Numbered from the stretch's first letter, positions 41,556 to 50,675 are shown. The stretch is DNA of 64,000 bases from an uncultured Eubacteriales bacterium (GCA_905188025.1 CAJJKI010000002.1:1-64000), one strand, 5' to 3'. The notes: generated from the letters alone by a model not told the origin. Program-made: numbers and translations.

Positions 41556-42095
41556 ATGAGTGAAGAAAGAGAAAAGGTATATCAAATATTGGAACTAGGA
41601 AAACACATAAAAAATTTACATCATAAAAAAGGATTTGGTGGATTATTATTTATAGATTTATCGATGATTAAATTCAGTAAATTATCTAGTTATATAAGAC
41701 AATTAGATAAAGAAAATCAGGCATTAAAGAAAAAATATGAAAATGCGGTAGCAGATTATGAAACCACTATGTTTGAAAAAGAACAATTAAATAGTTTAGT
41801 AAATAGCTGTCAAGAAGAAATAAGACAATTAAAGAAACAACTTGAAAATTGCTATTGTAATAGAACAGATTGCTCTGGAAGAATAAAAGATAGTAAAGTA
41901 TATGATAGTTTAGTTCAAAAAGTAAAAACTCAACAACAAGAGTTTATAAAATATTTAGAAGATGAAATAAAACTGATAAATCCAAATGACTTGGACATTG
42001 GTGAATTAAATCTAAGATTAGATGATATAAACTTTATTCAATATTTAATTTATAAGGAAATTTTACAAAAATACAAAGAAATAGGTCTCAAATAA
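41556..42095 (+). CDS. coiled-coil phage protein, 179 aa
   Basis: A long coiled coil covers about residues 45-105, followed by a CYCNRTDC Cys-rich turn and a helical tail. No family recognised. It immediately follows the previous gene and shares one base with the next. Confidence 0.5.
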   Translation: MSEEREKVYQILELGKHIKNLHHKKGFGGLLFIDLSMIKFSKLSSYIRQLDKENQALKKKYENAVADYETTMFEKEQLNSLVNSCQEEIRQLKKQLENCYCNRTDCSGRIKDSKVYDSLVQKVKTQQQEFIKYLEDEIKLINPNDLDIGELNLRLDDINFIQYLIYKEILQKYKEIGLK

Positions 42096-42295
42096 TGAGT
42101 AGAACGAGAAAAGACAGAAACAAACAATGGAGAATAGTAAAAAATTCATTTTTAAAAAAGATCCTTCATTGTTATAGTGAAGATATTGTAGGAAGAAGAA
42201 AAGATAGAAAATTAAGTAAATTAATGAGAAATAAATTAAAAAGATTAAGTGATAAAGAAATAACAGGAGTATCAGATGAAAATAATATCAAATAA
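42095..42295 (+). CDS. small basic phage protein, 66 aa
   Basis: Very basic helical protein of 66 residues (SRTRKDRNKQWRIVKN start), possibly nucleic-acid binding by charge. It overlaps the next gene by 20 bp. Function unknown. Confidence 0.45.
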   Translation: MSRTRKDRNKQWRIVKNSFLKKILHCYSEDIVGRRKDRKLSKLMRNKLKRLSDKEITGVSDENNIK

Positions 42296-42485
42296 AAGAT
42301 ATAAGGAATTACTTGATTGTGAAAATAAATATCGTTTACTTACTGGGCAAACCGTTACATTTTGTACAGGAGAAAGAAGTAAATATAAAGCACTATTAAG
42401 TATGGAAAAAGAAGAAATAGTATATAGGTATTTTGATTTATATAATGCTTATATACGATTATCAAAAAAAAATAATAGGAGGTGA
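42276..42485 (+). CDS. small phage protein, 69 aa
   Basis: A 69-residue soluble protein with two Cys and basic helices; no motif recognised. ATG 42276 overlaps the previous gene. It is followed after 6 bp by the next gene. Confidence 0.45.
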   Translation: MKIISNKRYKELLDCENKYRLLTGQTVTFCTGERSKYKALLSMEKEEIVYRYFDLYNAYIRLSKKNNRR

Positions 42486-42491
42486 TAAATA

Positions 42492-42779
42492 ATGGAAGAA
42501 CGATTATATAAGATATGCGGAAGGACAGAAGATTTAGATAAGTTAGAAAAAGCTTTAAGACATATTGAATTTTTAGGAGACATCGGAGCTAGTAGGAATA
42601 TTCTAATAAGAGTGGATGGTGATGGTTCTGGAAGAATCAAAGTATATAAAGTTCAACGTAGCCAATTTGGAGAGATTATTGGTGAACAAACAAAAATAGA
42701 TAGAGAATTGTATAATACAAAACAAACTAATCAACAAACTTTCAAAGAAGATATAGTTGGAATATATGATATTGGTTAG
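42492..42779 (+). CDS. hypothetical phage protein, 95 aa
   Basis: A 95-residue protein with a small alpha/beta core (LRHIEFLGDIGASRNILIRVDGDGSGRIKV, key pattern LGDIGASR and VDGDGSGR). The pattern recalls small phage proteins near replication genes. GGAGGTG precedes ATG 42492. Function unknown. Confidence 0.5.
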   Translation: MEERLYKICGRTEDLDKLEKALRHIEFLGDIGASRNILIRVDGDGSGRIKVYKVQRSQFGEIIGEQTKIDRELYNTKQTNQQTFKEDIVGIYDIG

Positions 42780-42789
42780 GAGGTAAAGA

Positions 42790-43038
42790 ATGACAGATAT
42801 ACATACTATTATTCATAGAAAAAAAGAGCGATTAAAAAAACTTAATGATTTTAATTATATAACTACTATGAGCGATGTTAAAAGAAACAATGAAATTTAT
42901 CGTTTAAAAGGTTATATTGAAGCCTTAAATGATGTTAAAAATAAAAATATATATACACAAGAAAGGGATATACTTGAAAGAATTTATGAAAATGTTGATG
43001 AAAATATAAAGAGAATTATACAAGAATGTTGGAGATAA
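42790..43038 (+). CDS. hypothetical phage protein, 82 aa
   Basis: Helical charged protein of 82 residues without a recognised motif. GGAGG lies before ATG 42790. It is part of the string of small early genes. Confidence 0.45.
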   Translation: MTDIHTIIHRKKERLKKLNDFNYITTMSDVKRNNEIYRLKGYIEALNDVKNKNIYTQERDILERIYENVDENIKRIIQECWR

Positions 43039-43041
43039 AAA

Positions 43042-43230
43042 ATGAAAGTAAAAAAGAAAACATTTAGGTACAATGATGACTATTTTGAATTCTATGATAG
43101 AAATAAAGATAAGATAAACATAATATCATTAAAAATATTAGTAGATAAAATAGTATTAGAATATGAGGAGTTAATTGATGACAAAAAAAGACATAATAAA
43201 AAAAGCATTAAAGTATTTAGCAATGCTTAA
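43042..43230 (+). CDS. small phage protein, 62 aa
   Basis: Basic 62-residue protein starting 3 bp after the previous gene. Its last 53 bp overlap the next small gene, which has the better ribosome site. Function unknown. Confidence 0.4.
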   Translation: MKVKKKTFRYNDDYFEFYDRNKDKINIISLKILVDKIVLEYEELIDDKKRHNKKSIKVFSNA

Positions 43231-43318
43231 AACAGGTAAATCAATCAGAACACAATCACAAAGTGATGATTTAAGAACAACAATGGAATTGCTAGAAAGT
43301 ATGATGTATGAAAATTAG
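43178..43318 (+). CDS. small phage protein, 46 aa
   Basis: A 46-codon gene with GAGGAG six bases before ATG 43178. Its stop lies just before the next GGAGG. The helical product has no motif. It overlaps the 43042 gene in another frame. Confidence 0.4.
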   Translation: MTKKDIIKKALKYLAMLKTGKSIRTQSQSDDLRTTMELLESMMYEN

Positions 43319-43328
43319 GAGGTAGCAA

Positions 43329-43715
43329 GTGGATGTACTAAAAACAATCACCGAAATAGTAAATAAATTAAATGAAATAGATAATTATGATAGCAGCTTA
43401 TCACAATTACTTTCTGAATGTAATGAAAGAGAACAAGATTTACTTCATTATATAGAAAATAATAAAATCAATATATTGTGGTGCTATAAATATGTTAGAG
43501 AATTAAAAAATGTCAGAGAAAAAAGAAGAAATATCAAAAATGACATGGAAAGGATAATGAAATTTAAAGAGCAAAAGACAAAATTAGCATCGACAATAGA
43601 TAATAGACAATTAATGATAGCTGAATTAAATAAAAGGGAAAAACAGTTAAACTGTCCCTATAAAAATAGGAGATACACAGAGGAAGAATTACAAAAAATA
43701 TTAAAAGGGGTGTAA
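43329..43715 (+). CDS. coiled-coil phage protein, 128 aa
   Basis: This 128-residue, mostly coiled-coil protein starts with GTG after TTAGGAGG. A CPYKNRRYTEEELQKIL end may bind a partner. It lies just before the late regulator. Function unknown. Confidence 0.5.
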   Translation: MDVLKTITEIVNKLNEIDNYDSSLSQLLSECNEREQDLLHYIENNKINILWCYKYVRELKNVREKRRNIKNDMERIMKFKEQKTKLASTIDNRQLMIAELNKREKQLNCPYKNRRYTEEELQKILKGV

Positions 43716-43718
43716 TTA

Positions 43719-44165
43719 ATGTATTTAGAATACCATGAACTATTAAAGAAATTCAAAAAATCAGAGAGAAACTATAACGAAGCATTAGAAAAGAAAAGCG
43801 AATTAATATTATCTGTAATGCCAGGAGCAATTAAACCAAAGGAAATTATAGCAACTAGTAATACTTCACCAGATGCTAATTTAATTGATTACACGAGCGA
43901 AATAGATGAAGTCGATAGATTAATCAATCAGAGTAGAAACACACGAGATATGCTAAATTATGAGTTAAAGAAGAAGTTAATTAAGATGAGAGAAGAAGGA
44001 GACGTATATGATAAGATATACATTTATCGATGGATAGAACATAGATCCGTTTATAAGTTTCATAAATTAGTTGGATATAGTAAAAGTCAAGTATATGACT
44101 ATATTTCTGAAATGAAAGAAAAATTATATAAAAATGAAAGTTCGGACAAAATCGGACAAAATTAG
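43719..44165 (+). CDS. RinA/ArpU-type late transcription regulator (probable)
   Basis: This 148-residue protein has an N-terminal coiled coil and a C-terminal HTH-like segment (YIYRWIEHRSVYKFHKLVGYSKSQVYDYISEM). The pattern resembles sigma-70 region 4-like HTH regulators such as RinA/ArpU or DUF1492, which turn on phage late genes. Position fits: it is the last early gene, followed by a terminator and the packaging genes. Confidence 0.65.
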   Translation: MYLEYHELLKKFKKSERNYNEALEKKSELILSVMPGAIKPKEIIATSNTSPDANLIDYTSEIDEVDRLINQSRNTRDMLNYELKKKLIKMREEGDVYDKIYIYRWIEHRSVYKFHKLVGYSKSQVYDYISEMKEKLYKNESSDKIGQN

Positions 44166-44247
44166 GTATACACTAGTATCGTGAGAAAATAAATAATTCA
44201 TACATGCTAATACCTAACACTATTTACTAAAACGAAACTTCCTTTGC

Positions 44248-44270
44248 AAAGAGACTATTAGTCTCTTTTA
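44248..44270 (+). terminator. terminator between early and late phage genes
   Basis: Nine-base-pair perfect arms AAAGAGACT/AGTCTCTTT with a 3-nt loop and a short T-rich tail, in the 155-bp gap (44166-44320). The late promoter probably lies in the same gap, but no clear -35/-10 is seen. Confidence 0.7.
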
Positions 44271-44320
44271 TTATGCAAATATTCTCAATAGAGAATTAAA
44301 TATAACAAAGGAGTGATCAT

Positions 44321-44719
44321 ATGAAAGAGGTCACTAAACTATTAATCAATAATTTTAAGATTAAACAGTTGAACCACGATTTTATGGGCTATTCTCTGCA
44401 AAGAGGAGATATATATACATTTCATCATTTCTTAGTAGCTAATAGAGACAATGGGCCATATGCTTACTGGAATGGTGTGATACTATGCGGTAAAACTTCA
44501 CATCCTTATTTGCATTTAATAGAAAGCAAGGATGAAGAAAGATTCTATGATATAACAAGTGAGTTCTTAGATATGAAAAATAAAGGATATTTAGATATAG
44601 AAAACTTAAGATATATAGATGATATTTTAACTAGTTTCGAAAGAGAATATTGCGGTAAGAGAGGTAAAAAAGGAAAGATATTAATAAAAGAAGAATATAC
44701 AAAAAGGGTAAAATTATGA
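44321..44719 (+). CDS. hypothetical phage protein upstream of terS, 132 aa
   Basis: A 132-residue protein with HHFLVANRDNGPYAYWNGVILCGKTSHPYLHL-like sequence (key pattern YWNGVILCG..SHPYLH). An EREYCGKRGKKGK basic segment lies at the end. It is first in the late operon, where many phages have an HNH nuclease, but no HNH motif is seen. AAAGGAGTGAT precedes ATG 44321. Confidence 0.5.
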   Translation: MKEVTKLLINNFKIKQLNHDFMGYSLQRGDIYTFHHFLVANRDNGPYAYWNGVILCGKTSHPYLHLIESKDEERFYDITSEFLDMKNKGYLDIENLRYIDDILTSFEREYCGKRGKKGKILIKEEYTKRVKL

Positions 44720-44892
44720 ATTGGAATAAATGTATGAAGAGTTTTAATTGTAAAGTATGTAGTGATTACAATTATTGCAAAGATGATATAAAAGAAGGTG
44801 ATATTAATGGCAAGTATAAACAACTTAAAACCAGTGCGAACCAAGGAAGAAGCAAGAAAAAGAGGCAAAAACGGAGGAAAAGCAAGTGGTGA
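44716..44892 (+). CDS. possible small Cys-rich protein, 58 aa
   Basis: A 58-codon ORF starting in the stop region of the previous gene. The first 22 residues have a Cys set (KCMKSFNCKVCSDYNYCKDD) that could bind zinc. The basic second half overlaps terS in another frame, which weakens the case. Ribosome site is poor. Confidence 0.3.
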   Translation: MNWNKCMKSFNCKVCSDYNYCKDDIKEGDINGKYKQLKTSANQGRSKKKRQKRRKSKW

Positions 44893-45106
44893 AGCAAGAA
44901 GAGAGAGAAAAGCATTGAAAGAAGAATTGCTATTACTATTGTCTAAGGGAAATACTCAAGAAAAATTATCATTGGCATTGATTAAGCAAGCAATGAATGG
45001 TAATACGAAGGCATTTGAAGTTATCAGAGATACGATAGGCGAAAAACCTGTTGATAAAATAGATGCTGATTTAGATTTCAGTATAAGAGTTGAATTAGAT
45101 GACTAA
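44807..45106 (+). CDS. terS: terminase small subunit (probable)
   Basis: This 99-residue protein has a Lys/Arg-rich start with RKRGKNGGKASGEARRERKA, and then helices ending in AFEVIRDTIGEKPVDKID. This pattern is common in small DNA-packaging proteins encoded just before terL. ATG 44807 follows GAAGGTGAT. Its end overlaps terL by 8 bp. It should recognise the pac/cos site. Confidence 0.7.
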   Translation: MASINNLKPVRTKEEARKRGKNGGKASGEARRERKALKEELLLLLSKGNTQEKLSLALIKQAMNGNTKAFEVIRDTIGEKPVDKIDADLDFSIRVELDD

Positions 45107-46601
45107 AGAAATAAAAATATCAATATCGAAAAAGGTATTTAATGATGTATATATACCTTATTTAGATAATATAAGTAGATATTTGATATTTTATGGTGGT
45201 GCTGGTAGTGGAAAGTCTTTCTTTGTTGTTGAAAGATACATATATAAGATACTTAATTCAAAATTAATGAACTTATTAACAGTTCGTGCTACTGGTAAGA
45301 GTAATAGAGATAGTACATTTGCTTTGTTCAAGCAGGTTATTAATAAATGGCATTTAGGCATGCACTTCAAAATAAATGAAAGTGATCTAAGAATAAAGTG
45401 TTTACTTAATGGCAATGAAATAATATTTAGTGGACTAGATGATGTTGAAAAGTTAAAATCAGTTACTTTTAGCAAAGGCGAACTTACTGATATATGGATA
45501 GAAGAAGCTTCTGAAATACTAGAAAGTGATTTTAATCAATTAGATGTCAGATTAAGAGGTAAAGGAACTAAAAAGCAAATAGTTATATCTTTTAACCCGA
45601 TTGATATTAATCATTGGCTAAAAAAGAAATTCTTTGATGTGCCAAGAGATAATTTAACTATAGTACATACAACATATAAGGATAATAAGTTCTTAGATGA
45701 AGATTATAAGAAGTTACTAGAAAGTTATAAGTATACTGATGAGTATTACTATAATGTATACTGTTTAGGCCAATGGGGTGTTTTAGGAAAGACTGTATTT
45801 GATGCGAGGGCAGTAAGCAGAAGATTACAAGAAATAACTAGGCCTATCAAGACTGGTTATTTTGAATATAAATATGATGATACAATGCCTATTGGAAAGA
45901 AGATTACTGATGTAAAATGGGTAAACGACGGAAATGGTTATATAGAACTATATGAATTGCCTAACCTATACAAATATTGTGTAGGTGGTGATACTGCTGG
46001 TGATGGCTCTGATTGGTTTACCGGACACGTTCTTAATGCTAAAACAGGTAAACAAGTTGCAAGGTTAAGACATCAGATGGATGAGGATCTATATGTAAGG
46101 CAAATGTATTGTTTAGGCTGGTATTATGCTAATAAGAACTTAAAAACTGGTGTAGTAACACCTGCTCTTATGTGTATTGAAAGTAATTTTAGTAGTTTTA
46201 CTAATAAAGAATTAGTACGATTAGGTTATCCTAATATGTTCGTAAGGGAGAAAGAAGATAGATATACAGGTGTAATGGACAAGTCTTATGGATTCAAAAC
46301 CACTTCATTAACAAGACCTGTTATAATAGCAGAACTAGTTAAAATAGTTCGTGAAAATGTTGAATTAATAAATGATAAATTAACACTTGAAGAAATGCTA
46401 ACTTTTGTCAGAAATGAAAAGGGAAGACCTGAGGCACAGCAAGGAGCGCATGATGATTTGGTTATGGGGCTTGCTATAGCCTATTATTCAAGGACACAAG
46501 TAGTATTTGATGTTGAACCGATAGAAGTAAGTCAAGTATTTAACTTCAAGTCAGAAGAGCCACTAGAGGCTGATTATGGAGAGGAGATAGTGATCATATA
46601 A
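45099..46601 (+). CDS. terL: terminase large subunit
   Basis: Packaging motor of 500 residues. Walker A GGAGSGKS is at residues 33-40, and Walker B DIWIEEASE near 130-138. An RNase H-like nuclease domain carries the first Asp in GGDTAGDGSDW (about 297), a later Glu in CIESNF, and Asp in AHDDLVMGLAIAY. The sequence fits PBSX-like TerL. Its stop overlaps the next ATG (TAATG). Confidence 0.95.
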   Translation: MTKEIKISISKKVFNDVYIPYLDNISRYLIFYGGAGSGKSFFVVERYIYKILNSKLMNLLTVRATGKSNRDSTFALFKQVINKWHLGMHFKINESDLRIKCLLNGNEIIFSGLDDVEKLKSVTFSKGELTDIWIEEASEILESDFNQLDVRLRGKGTKKQIVISFNPIDINHWLKKKFFDVPRDNLTIVHTTYKDNKFLDEDYKKLLESYKYTDEYYYNVYCLGQWGVLGKTVFDARAVSRRLQEITRPIKTGYFEYKYDDTMPIGKKITDVKWVNDGNGYIELYELPNLYKYCVGGDTAGDGSDWFTGHVLNAKTGKQVARLRHQMDEDLYVRQMYCLGWYYANKNLKTGVVTPALMCIESNFSSFTNKELVRLGYPNMFVREKEDRYTGVMDKSYGFKTTSLTRPVIIAELVKIVRENVELINDKLTLEEMLTFVRNEKGRPEAQQGAHDDLVMGLAIAYYSRTQVVFDVEPIEVSQVFNFKSEEPLEADYGEEIVII

Positions 46602-46747
46602 TGAAAAAGAAAATGTTAAGAAAGTTAAGAGAAACTTGTAATGAATTAATTGGAGAGGAAGAAACCAATAAAATAATAACTGAAACAATAGAGGAAGTAT
46701 TAGAAGAAACTAAACCTAAAAAGAAAAATAAAAAAGGTGATAAGTAA
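46601..46747 (+). CDS. small phage protein, 48 aa
   Basis: A 48-codon gene coupled to terL (TAATG). The product is a charged helix with a Lys-rich end; function unknown. Its stop overlaps the next start in the same way. Confidence 0.45.
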   Translation: MKKKMLRKLRETCNELIGEEETNKIITETIEEVLEETKPKKKNKKGDK

Positions 46748-46995
46748 TGGAAACAATAGCATTACTTTTTTTATTTGGTGTTTTTATAATTTTAGCTTAT
46801 ACTTTAGGGCTTAAAAATGGTCAAAAATTAAAGAATAATGAAGAGATAAAAATGCCTGAAATTAATCCTGTTAAGATAGTTAGAAATGAAATAGAAACTT
46901 TTGAACAAAAGAAGAAACAAGATGCCTATGATACTATGATGGCTAATATAGATGCCTATGATGGAACAGGATTAGGACAGAAAGATATTAACTAA
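46747..46995 (+). CDS. small membrane-anchored protein, 82 aa
   Basis: An N-terminal membrane helix (about residues 3-22) is followed by a charged cytoplasmic tail. It sits between terL and portal, where short proteins of unknown role are common. The start is coupled to the previous stop. Confidence 0.5.
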   Translation: METIALLFLFGVFIILAYTLGLKNGQKLKNNEEIKMPEINPVKIVRNEIETFEQKKKQDAYDTMMANIDAYDGTGLGQKDIN

Positions 46996-47010
46996 TTAGG
47001 AGGTGACATG

Positions 47011-48717
47011 ATGGATTTAAACGAAGTAAAAGAAACTGATATATGGGAATTATATGAAAAAGGTAGAAATTATAATCGACTAAAAGGACTATATTCAGAT
47101 ACTGATAAGAATTATAGAATGTACAATGGCAACCAGTGGGCTGGATTAAAGATTAGTGGAATAGAGCCTATTCAGTTAAATATAATTAAACCTATAGTTA
47201 AATATAAAATATGTGTTATAAACGAGAATGAGTTTATGGCTGTATATAGTGCAGAAAACTTTGAGAATAAAGAGTTTAAAGAAGTGGCGAATAAAACTTG
47301 CGAACTTCTTAATAAATTAGCTGCTAAAACATGGGAAAAAAACAATATGGACTATAAGACTAGAGCCATAAGTAAACATTCTGCTATTAATGATGAATGT
47401 CCTATTTATGTAGATTATGATGAAGAAACAAATTTGCCAATAGTTGAAATATTGTCAAAAAACGATGTGTATTATGGTAATGAAAATGATTCAGATATAC
47501 AAAACCAACCATATATTTTAATCAAACATAGAAAACCAGTTATTAATACTATTGAAATGGCTAGATTATCAGGAGTGTCAGAGGACAAATTAAAGTATAT
47601 AGTTGGTGATAATGATACTTTTGAAGAGGCTGGAGAAGATTCAAGAGAAGAAAAAGATGATATGGTGACTATCATCACTAAGCTATATAAAGAAAATGGT
47701 ACAGTCCATTTTAGTCAAGCAACAAGATATTGTGATATTAGAGAAGACAAGGACACTGGACTAACCCTTTATCCGTTAGAGCATATGCTTTGGGAAGAAA
47801 AAGAAGGATATGCTAGGGGAGAAGGTGAGGTTAGATATTTAATACCTAATCAGTTAGAGATTAACAAAACCATAATGAGAAGATTAATATCTGCCAAAAC
47901 TACTGCTTATCCGCAAAAGATAGTTGATGTATCTAAAGTTCAAAACCCTAATGCAATAGACAAAGTCGGAGGTACTATTAAAGTTAATGGTCAAACTGTA
48001 GATGATGTTAAAAAAGCAATTGGAGTTCTTCAACCAGCACAGATGAGTGCAGATGTCGAAAAGGTAATGAATGAGTTAATATCTACTACTAGAGAATTAG
48101 CAGGTGCTGGAGATATAGCTACTGGTGATGTTAATCCAGAAAGTGCGAGTGGCAAAGCGATACTTGCAGTTCAAAGAGCCTCACAAATGCCTGTAACCGA
48201 ACAAACAATATCACTAAAAGCAACTTTAGAAGGATTGGCAAGAATATGGTTAGATATGTGGAAAACATATGCTACAGATGGTTTAGTAATAGACTATGAA
48301 GAATCTAACCCGACTACTGGCGAAGTAAGTTCTAGACCGATTAAGGTACCTTATAGTGTATTACAAGAATTACAAGCAAATGTAAAGATAGATATTACAC
48401 CTAAGAGTCCTTATGATAAATATGCGCAAGAGTTATCATTGGAAAATATGTTAAAGGCAGGATACTTTACTGCTGAAAAACTAGCAGAACTAGAAGTATA
48501 TGTAAGTCTACTAGATGATGACAGTTCAATGCCTAAATCTAAGTTAGAAGAAGCAATAAAGAAAATGAAAGAATCTCAGCAAAGAATAGCAGATATTCAG
48601 ACGCAGGCTCAGCAATTACAGATGCAAGCTAATAAATTTATCGCTAATCAACAAGATATAACTGGCATAGGGCAATATGGAAATCAATTAATTAATCAAG
48701 CAATGACTACACAATAG
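47011..48717 (+). CDS. portal protein
   Basis: This 568-residue portal has an N-terminal YNRLKGLYSDTDKNYRMYNGNQW-like start, pattern MYNGNQW. A GEGEVRYLIPNQLEINKTIM core helix region and KAILAVQRASQMPV lie in the stem, and a C-terminal Gln/Met-rich coiled tail follows. It forms the ring through which DNA enters the head. AGGAGG is seven bases from ATG 47011 and four from ATG 47008. Order terL-portal-scaffold-capsid is canonical. Confidence 0.88.
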   Translation: MDLNEVKETDIWELYEKGRNYNRLKGLYSDTDKNYRMYNGNQWAGLKISGIEPIQLNIIKPIVKYKICVINENEFMAVYSAENFENKEFKEVANKTCELLNKLAAKTWEKNNMDYKTRAISKHSAINDECPIYVDYDEETNLPIVEILSKNDVYYGNENDSDIQNQPYILIKHRKPVINTIEMARLSGVSEDKLKYIVGDNDTFEEAGEDSREEKDDMVTIITKLYKENGTVHFSQATRYCDIREDKDTGLTLYPLEHMLWEEKEGYARGEGEVRYLIPNQLEINKTIMRRLISAKTTAYPQKIVDVSKVQNPNAIDKVGGTIKVNGQTVDDVKKAIGVLQPAQMSADVEKVMNELISTTRELAGAGDIATGDVNPESASGKAILAVQRASQMPVTEQTISLKATLEGLARIWLDMWKTYATDGLVIDYEESNPTTGEVSSRPIKVPYSVLQELQANVKIDITPKSPYDKYAQELSLENMLKAGYFTAEKLAELEVYVSLLDDDSSMPKSKLEEAIKKMKESQQRIADIQTQAQQLQMQANKFIANQQDITGIGQYGNQLINQAMTTQ

Positions 48718-48806
48718 TTGTTGCTTTTTAATAGTCCAAGCATTGTAAGACTTTAAAAGAAGATGGAATAGTGAAGTCAAACACTTAAAAAAATAGGAGG
48801 AAAAAA

Positions 48807-49670
48807 ATGAACGAAGAATATGATGTTCAAACACCTGTTACAGATGTAACTGAAAACACTGAAGCTCAATCAGTAGAAGAAAATGAGGAAGGTATAGAAT
48901 TAACTGATACCACTTCTCAAGAGGAAGAAAAAAAAGAAGTTAAAAATTATACTGCAGAAGAAATAGAAAAGATGGTTAATGATAGAGTAAACGACATACT
49001 TCCGAAGAAAATCGAAAGAGAAAAAAGGAAGATGGAAAAGCAATATTCTGATAAATTAGCCAAATATGAAGAAACTGACAGTATATTAAAGGCAGGCCTT
49101 GGAACTAAAGATATCTCTGAATCTAATCAAAGAATGAGAGAATTTTATAAAGAACAAGGAATTGATATACCTGCTTATTCAAAACCTAAATATTCTGAAG
49201 AAGATGAAAAGATTTTAGGTAAAGCAGAGGCTACTAAAATCATTGATTTAGGATTTGAAGAAATGCAAGAAGAGGCAAATAGACTAGCTGCTATTGGTGT
49301 AGACAAAATGACACCTAGAGAGAAAGTTATGTTTAATACTCTTGCAGATGAACTAACTCATCAAAAACAAGTTAAAGAGTTAGCAGAATTGGGTGTAAAA
49401 GATGATGTGTTAAAAGATGATAATTTTAAATCTTTTGCTAGTCAATTTAATTCAAATACACCTATTAAAACAGTATATGAAATGTATACAAAATTAAATC
49501 AACCTGTTAAGCCAACGGTTGAAAAGATAGGAAGTATGAAGTCAATGGCTCAAGATAAAGTTAAGGATTATTATACAGAAGATGAAATAAGAAAATTAAC
49601 TGATGAAGAACTTGATAACCCTAAAATATGGGAAGCAGTTCGTAGATCTATGACTATGGCTCAAAAATAA
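48807..49670 (+). CDS. capsid scaffold protein
   Basis: This 287-residue acidic, helical protein has a disordered N-terminus, a coiled coil near residues 50-90 (KIEREKRKMEKQYSDKLAKY) and no enzyme motif. Composition and position between portal and capsid identify it as the scaffold. The 89-bp gap before it holds no clear signal apart from TAGGAGG. Confidence 0.8.
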   Translation: MNEEYDVQTPVTDVTENTEAQSVEENEEGIELTDTTSQEEEKKEVKNYTAEEIEKMVNDRVNDILPKKIEREKRKMEKQYSDKLAKYEETDSILKAGLGTKDISESNQRMREFYKEQGIDIPAYSKPKYSEEDEKILGKAEATKIIDLGFEEMQEEANRLAAIGVDKMTPREKVMFNTLADELTHQKQVKELAELGVKDDVLKDDNFKSFASQFNSNTPIKTVYEMYTKLNQPVKPTVEKIGSMKSMAQDKVKDYYTEDEIRKLTDEELDNPKIWEAVRRSMTMAQK

Positions 49671-49688
49671 TTTCTATCTATATAGAAA
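49671..49688 (+). promoter_or_regulatory. hairpin abutting the capsid ribosome site
   Basis: TTTCTAT-CTAT-ATAGAAA at 49671-49688 is directly followed by GG of the AAAGGA ribosome site, 12 bp before the capsid ATG. It may protect or process the mRNA, or tune translation. Confidence 0.45.
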
Positions 49689-49700
49689 GGATGTGTTAAA

Positions 49701-50558
49701 ATGGCTGTAACTAATTTCCAACAAACGATTTGGAGTAAATCGATTTTAAAAGCATTGGATACCATTACATCTCTAAGAAACCATTGTGATTTCAAATATG
49801 AAAAGGATAGCAAGAATGCTAAAGAAGTAAAGATTTTAAGTGTTTCTAGACCAACTATAAAGAATTATGTTAAAGGTACAGAAATAGAACTTGAAGGTTT
49901 AACTGATTCTAGTCAACTATTGCAACTTAATCAATACAGATACTTTAATTTTGAGGTTGAAGATATTGATAAAGCACAATCAGTTCCTGGTTTAATGGAA
50001 GAAGCTTCAAGACAATCTGCTATTGGATTAAAAGAAGAGGGAGATAAATATGTTGCTTCTATTGTAAAAACTGCAACAGAGGCTACATCAGATGCTTTAG
50101 CACAAAGTTCATCAGTTATTGCATTAACTGCAACTAATGCTATGGCTAGTGTTGAAGCAGGATTTACTAAATTATATGAGAATAATGTTCCAGTATCAGA
50201 ATCATTATATCTTGAAGTATCTCCAAAAGTCTTTACTACTTATAGACAATCTTTAACCGAACTATCTACAAATAATCCTGAAATAATCAAGAAAGGTGCT
50301 GTTGGTAAGATTAACAATGCTTTTGTTTGCATTGAAAATCTATTACCTACTGGTAAAAAGGCTGCTGCTTCTACTTCTGATGATGTAACTTATAACATCT
50401 TAAGAACAGGAAAAGCTATTGCTTTCGCTGAACAAATTGAAAAGGTAGAAGCATATAGACCAGAAAAAGCCTTCCAAGATGCATTAAAAGGATTATATGT
50501 ATTTGGTGCTAAGATTGTTAACCCTAAAGAAATCTATATAATGAAAACTGAGATGTAA
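49701..50558 (+). CDS. major capsid protein
   Basis: A 285-residue protein with a P22-coat-like start (TIWSKSILKALDTITSLRNHCD) and DRWFNFEV-type strand, here YRYFNFEVEDIDKAQ. The C-terminal half has ALKGLYVFGAKIVNPK. Length, position after the scaffold gene and the flanking hairpins support major capsid. It forms the head shell (HK97 fold expected). Confidence 0.82.
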   Translation: MAVTNFQQTIWSKSILKALDTITSLRNHCDFKYEKDSKNAKEVKILSVSRPTIKNYVKGTEIELEGLTDSSQLLQLNQYRYFNFEVEDIDKAQSVPGLMEEASRQSAIGLKEEGDKYVASIVKTATEATSDALAQSSSVIALTATNAMASVEAGFTKLYENNVPVSESLYLEVSPKVFTTYRQSLTELSTNNPEIIKKGAVGKINNAFVCIENLLPTGKKAAASTSDDVTYNILRTGKAIAFAEQIEKVEAYRPEKAFQDALKGLYVFGAKIVNPKEIYIMKTEM

Positions 50559-50561
50559 AAT

Positions 50562-50579
50562 AAGAGGAGCAATCCTCTT
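50562..50579 (+). terminator. hairpin with GCAA tetraloop between capsid gene and tRNA
   Basis: Seven-base-pair arms AAGAGGA/TCCTCTT with a GCAA (GNRA) loop, followed by TT only. With such a short T tail it may be a partial terminator or an RNA-processing signal ahead of the tRNA. Confidence 0.5.
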
Positions 50580-50584
50580 TTCAT

Positions 50585-50659
50585 TGCCATATGGTGAAGT
50601 GGTAACACATTGCACTTTGACTGCAACATTCCCTAGTTCGAATCTAGGTATGGCAACCA
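50585..50659 (+). tRNA. tRNA-Gln (anticodon UUG) with encoded CCA
   Basis: Full cloverleaf: acceptor TGCCATA/TATGGCA, D stem GTG/CAC with a GG-containing loop, anticodon stem TTGCA/TGCAA with loop CTTTGAC (anticodon TTG at 50617-50619), 5-nt variable loop, T stem CCTAG/CTAGG with loop TTCGAAT, then ACCA. It sits in the capsid operon, 26 bp after the capsid stop and 16 bp before the next gene. Confidence 0.93.
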
Positions 50660-50675
50660 ATTAGGAGGAAAAATA

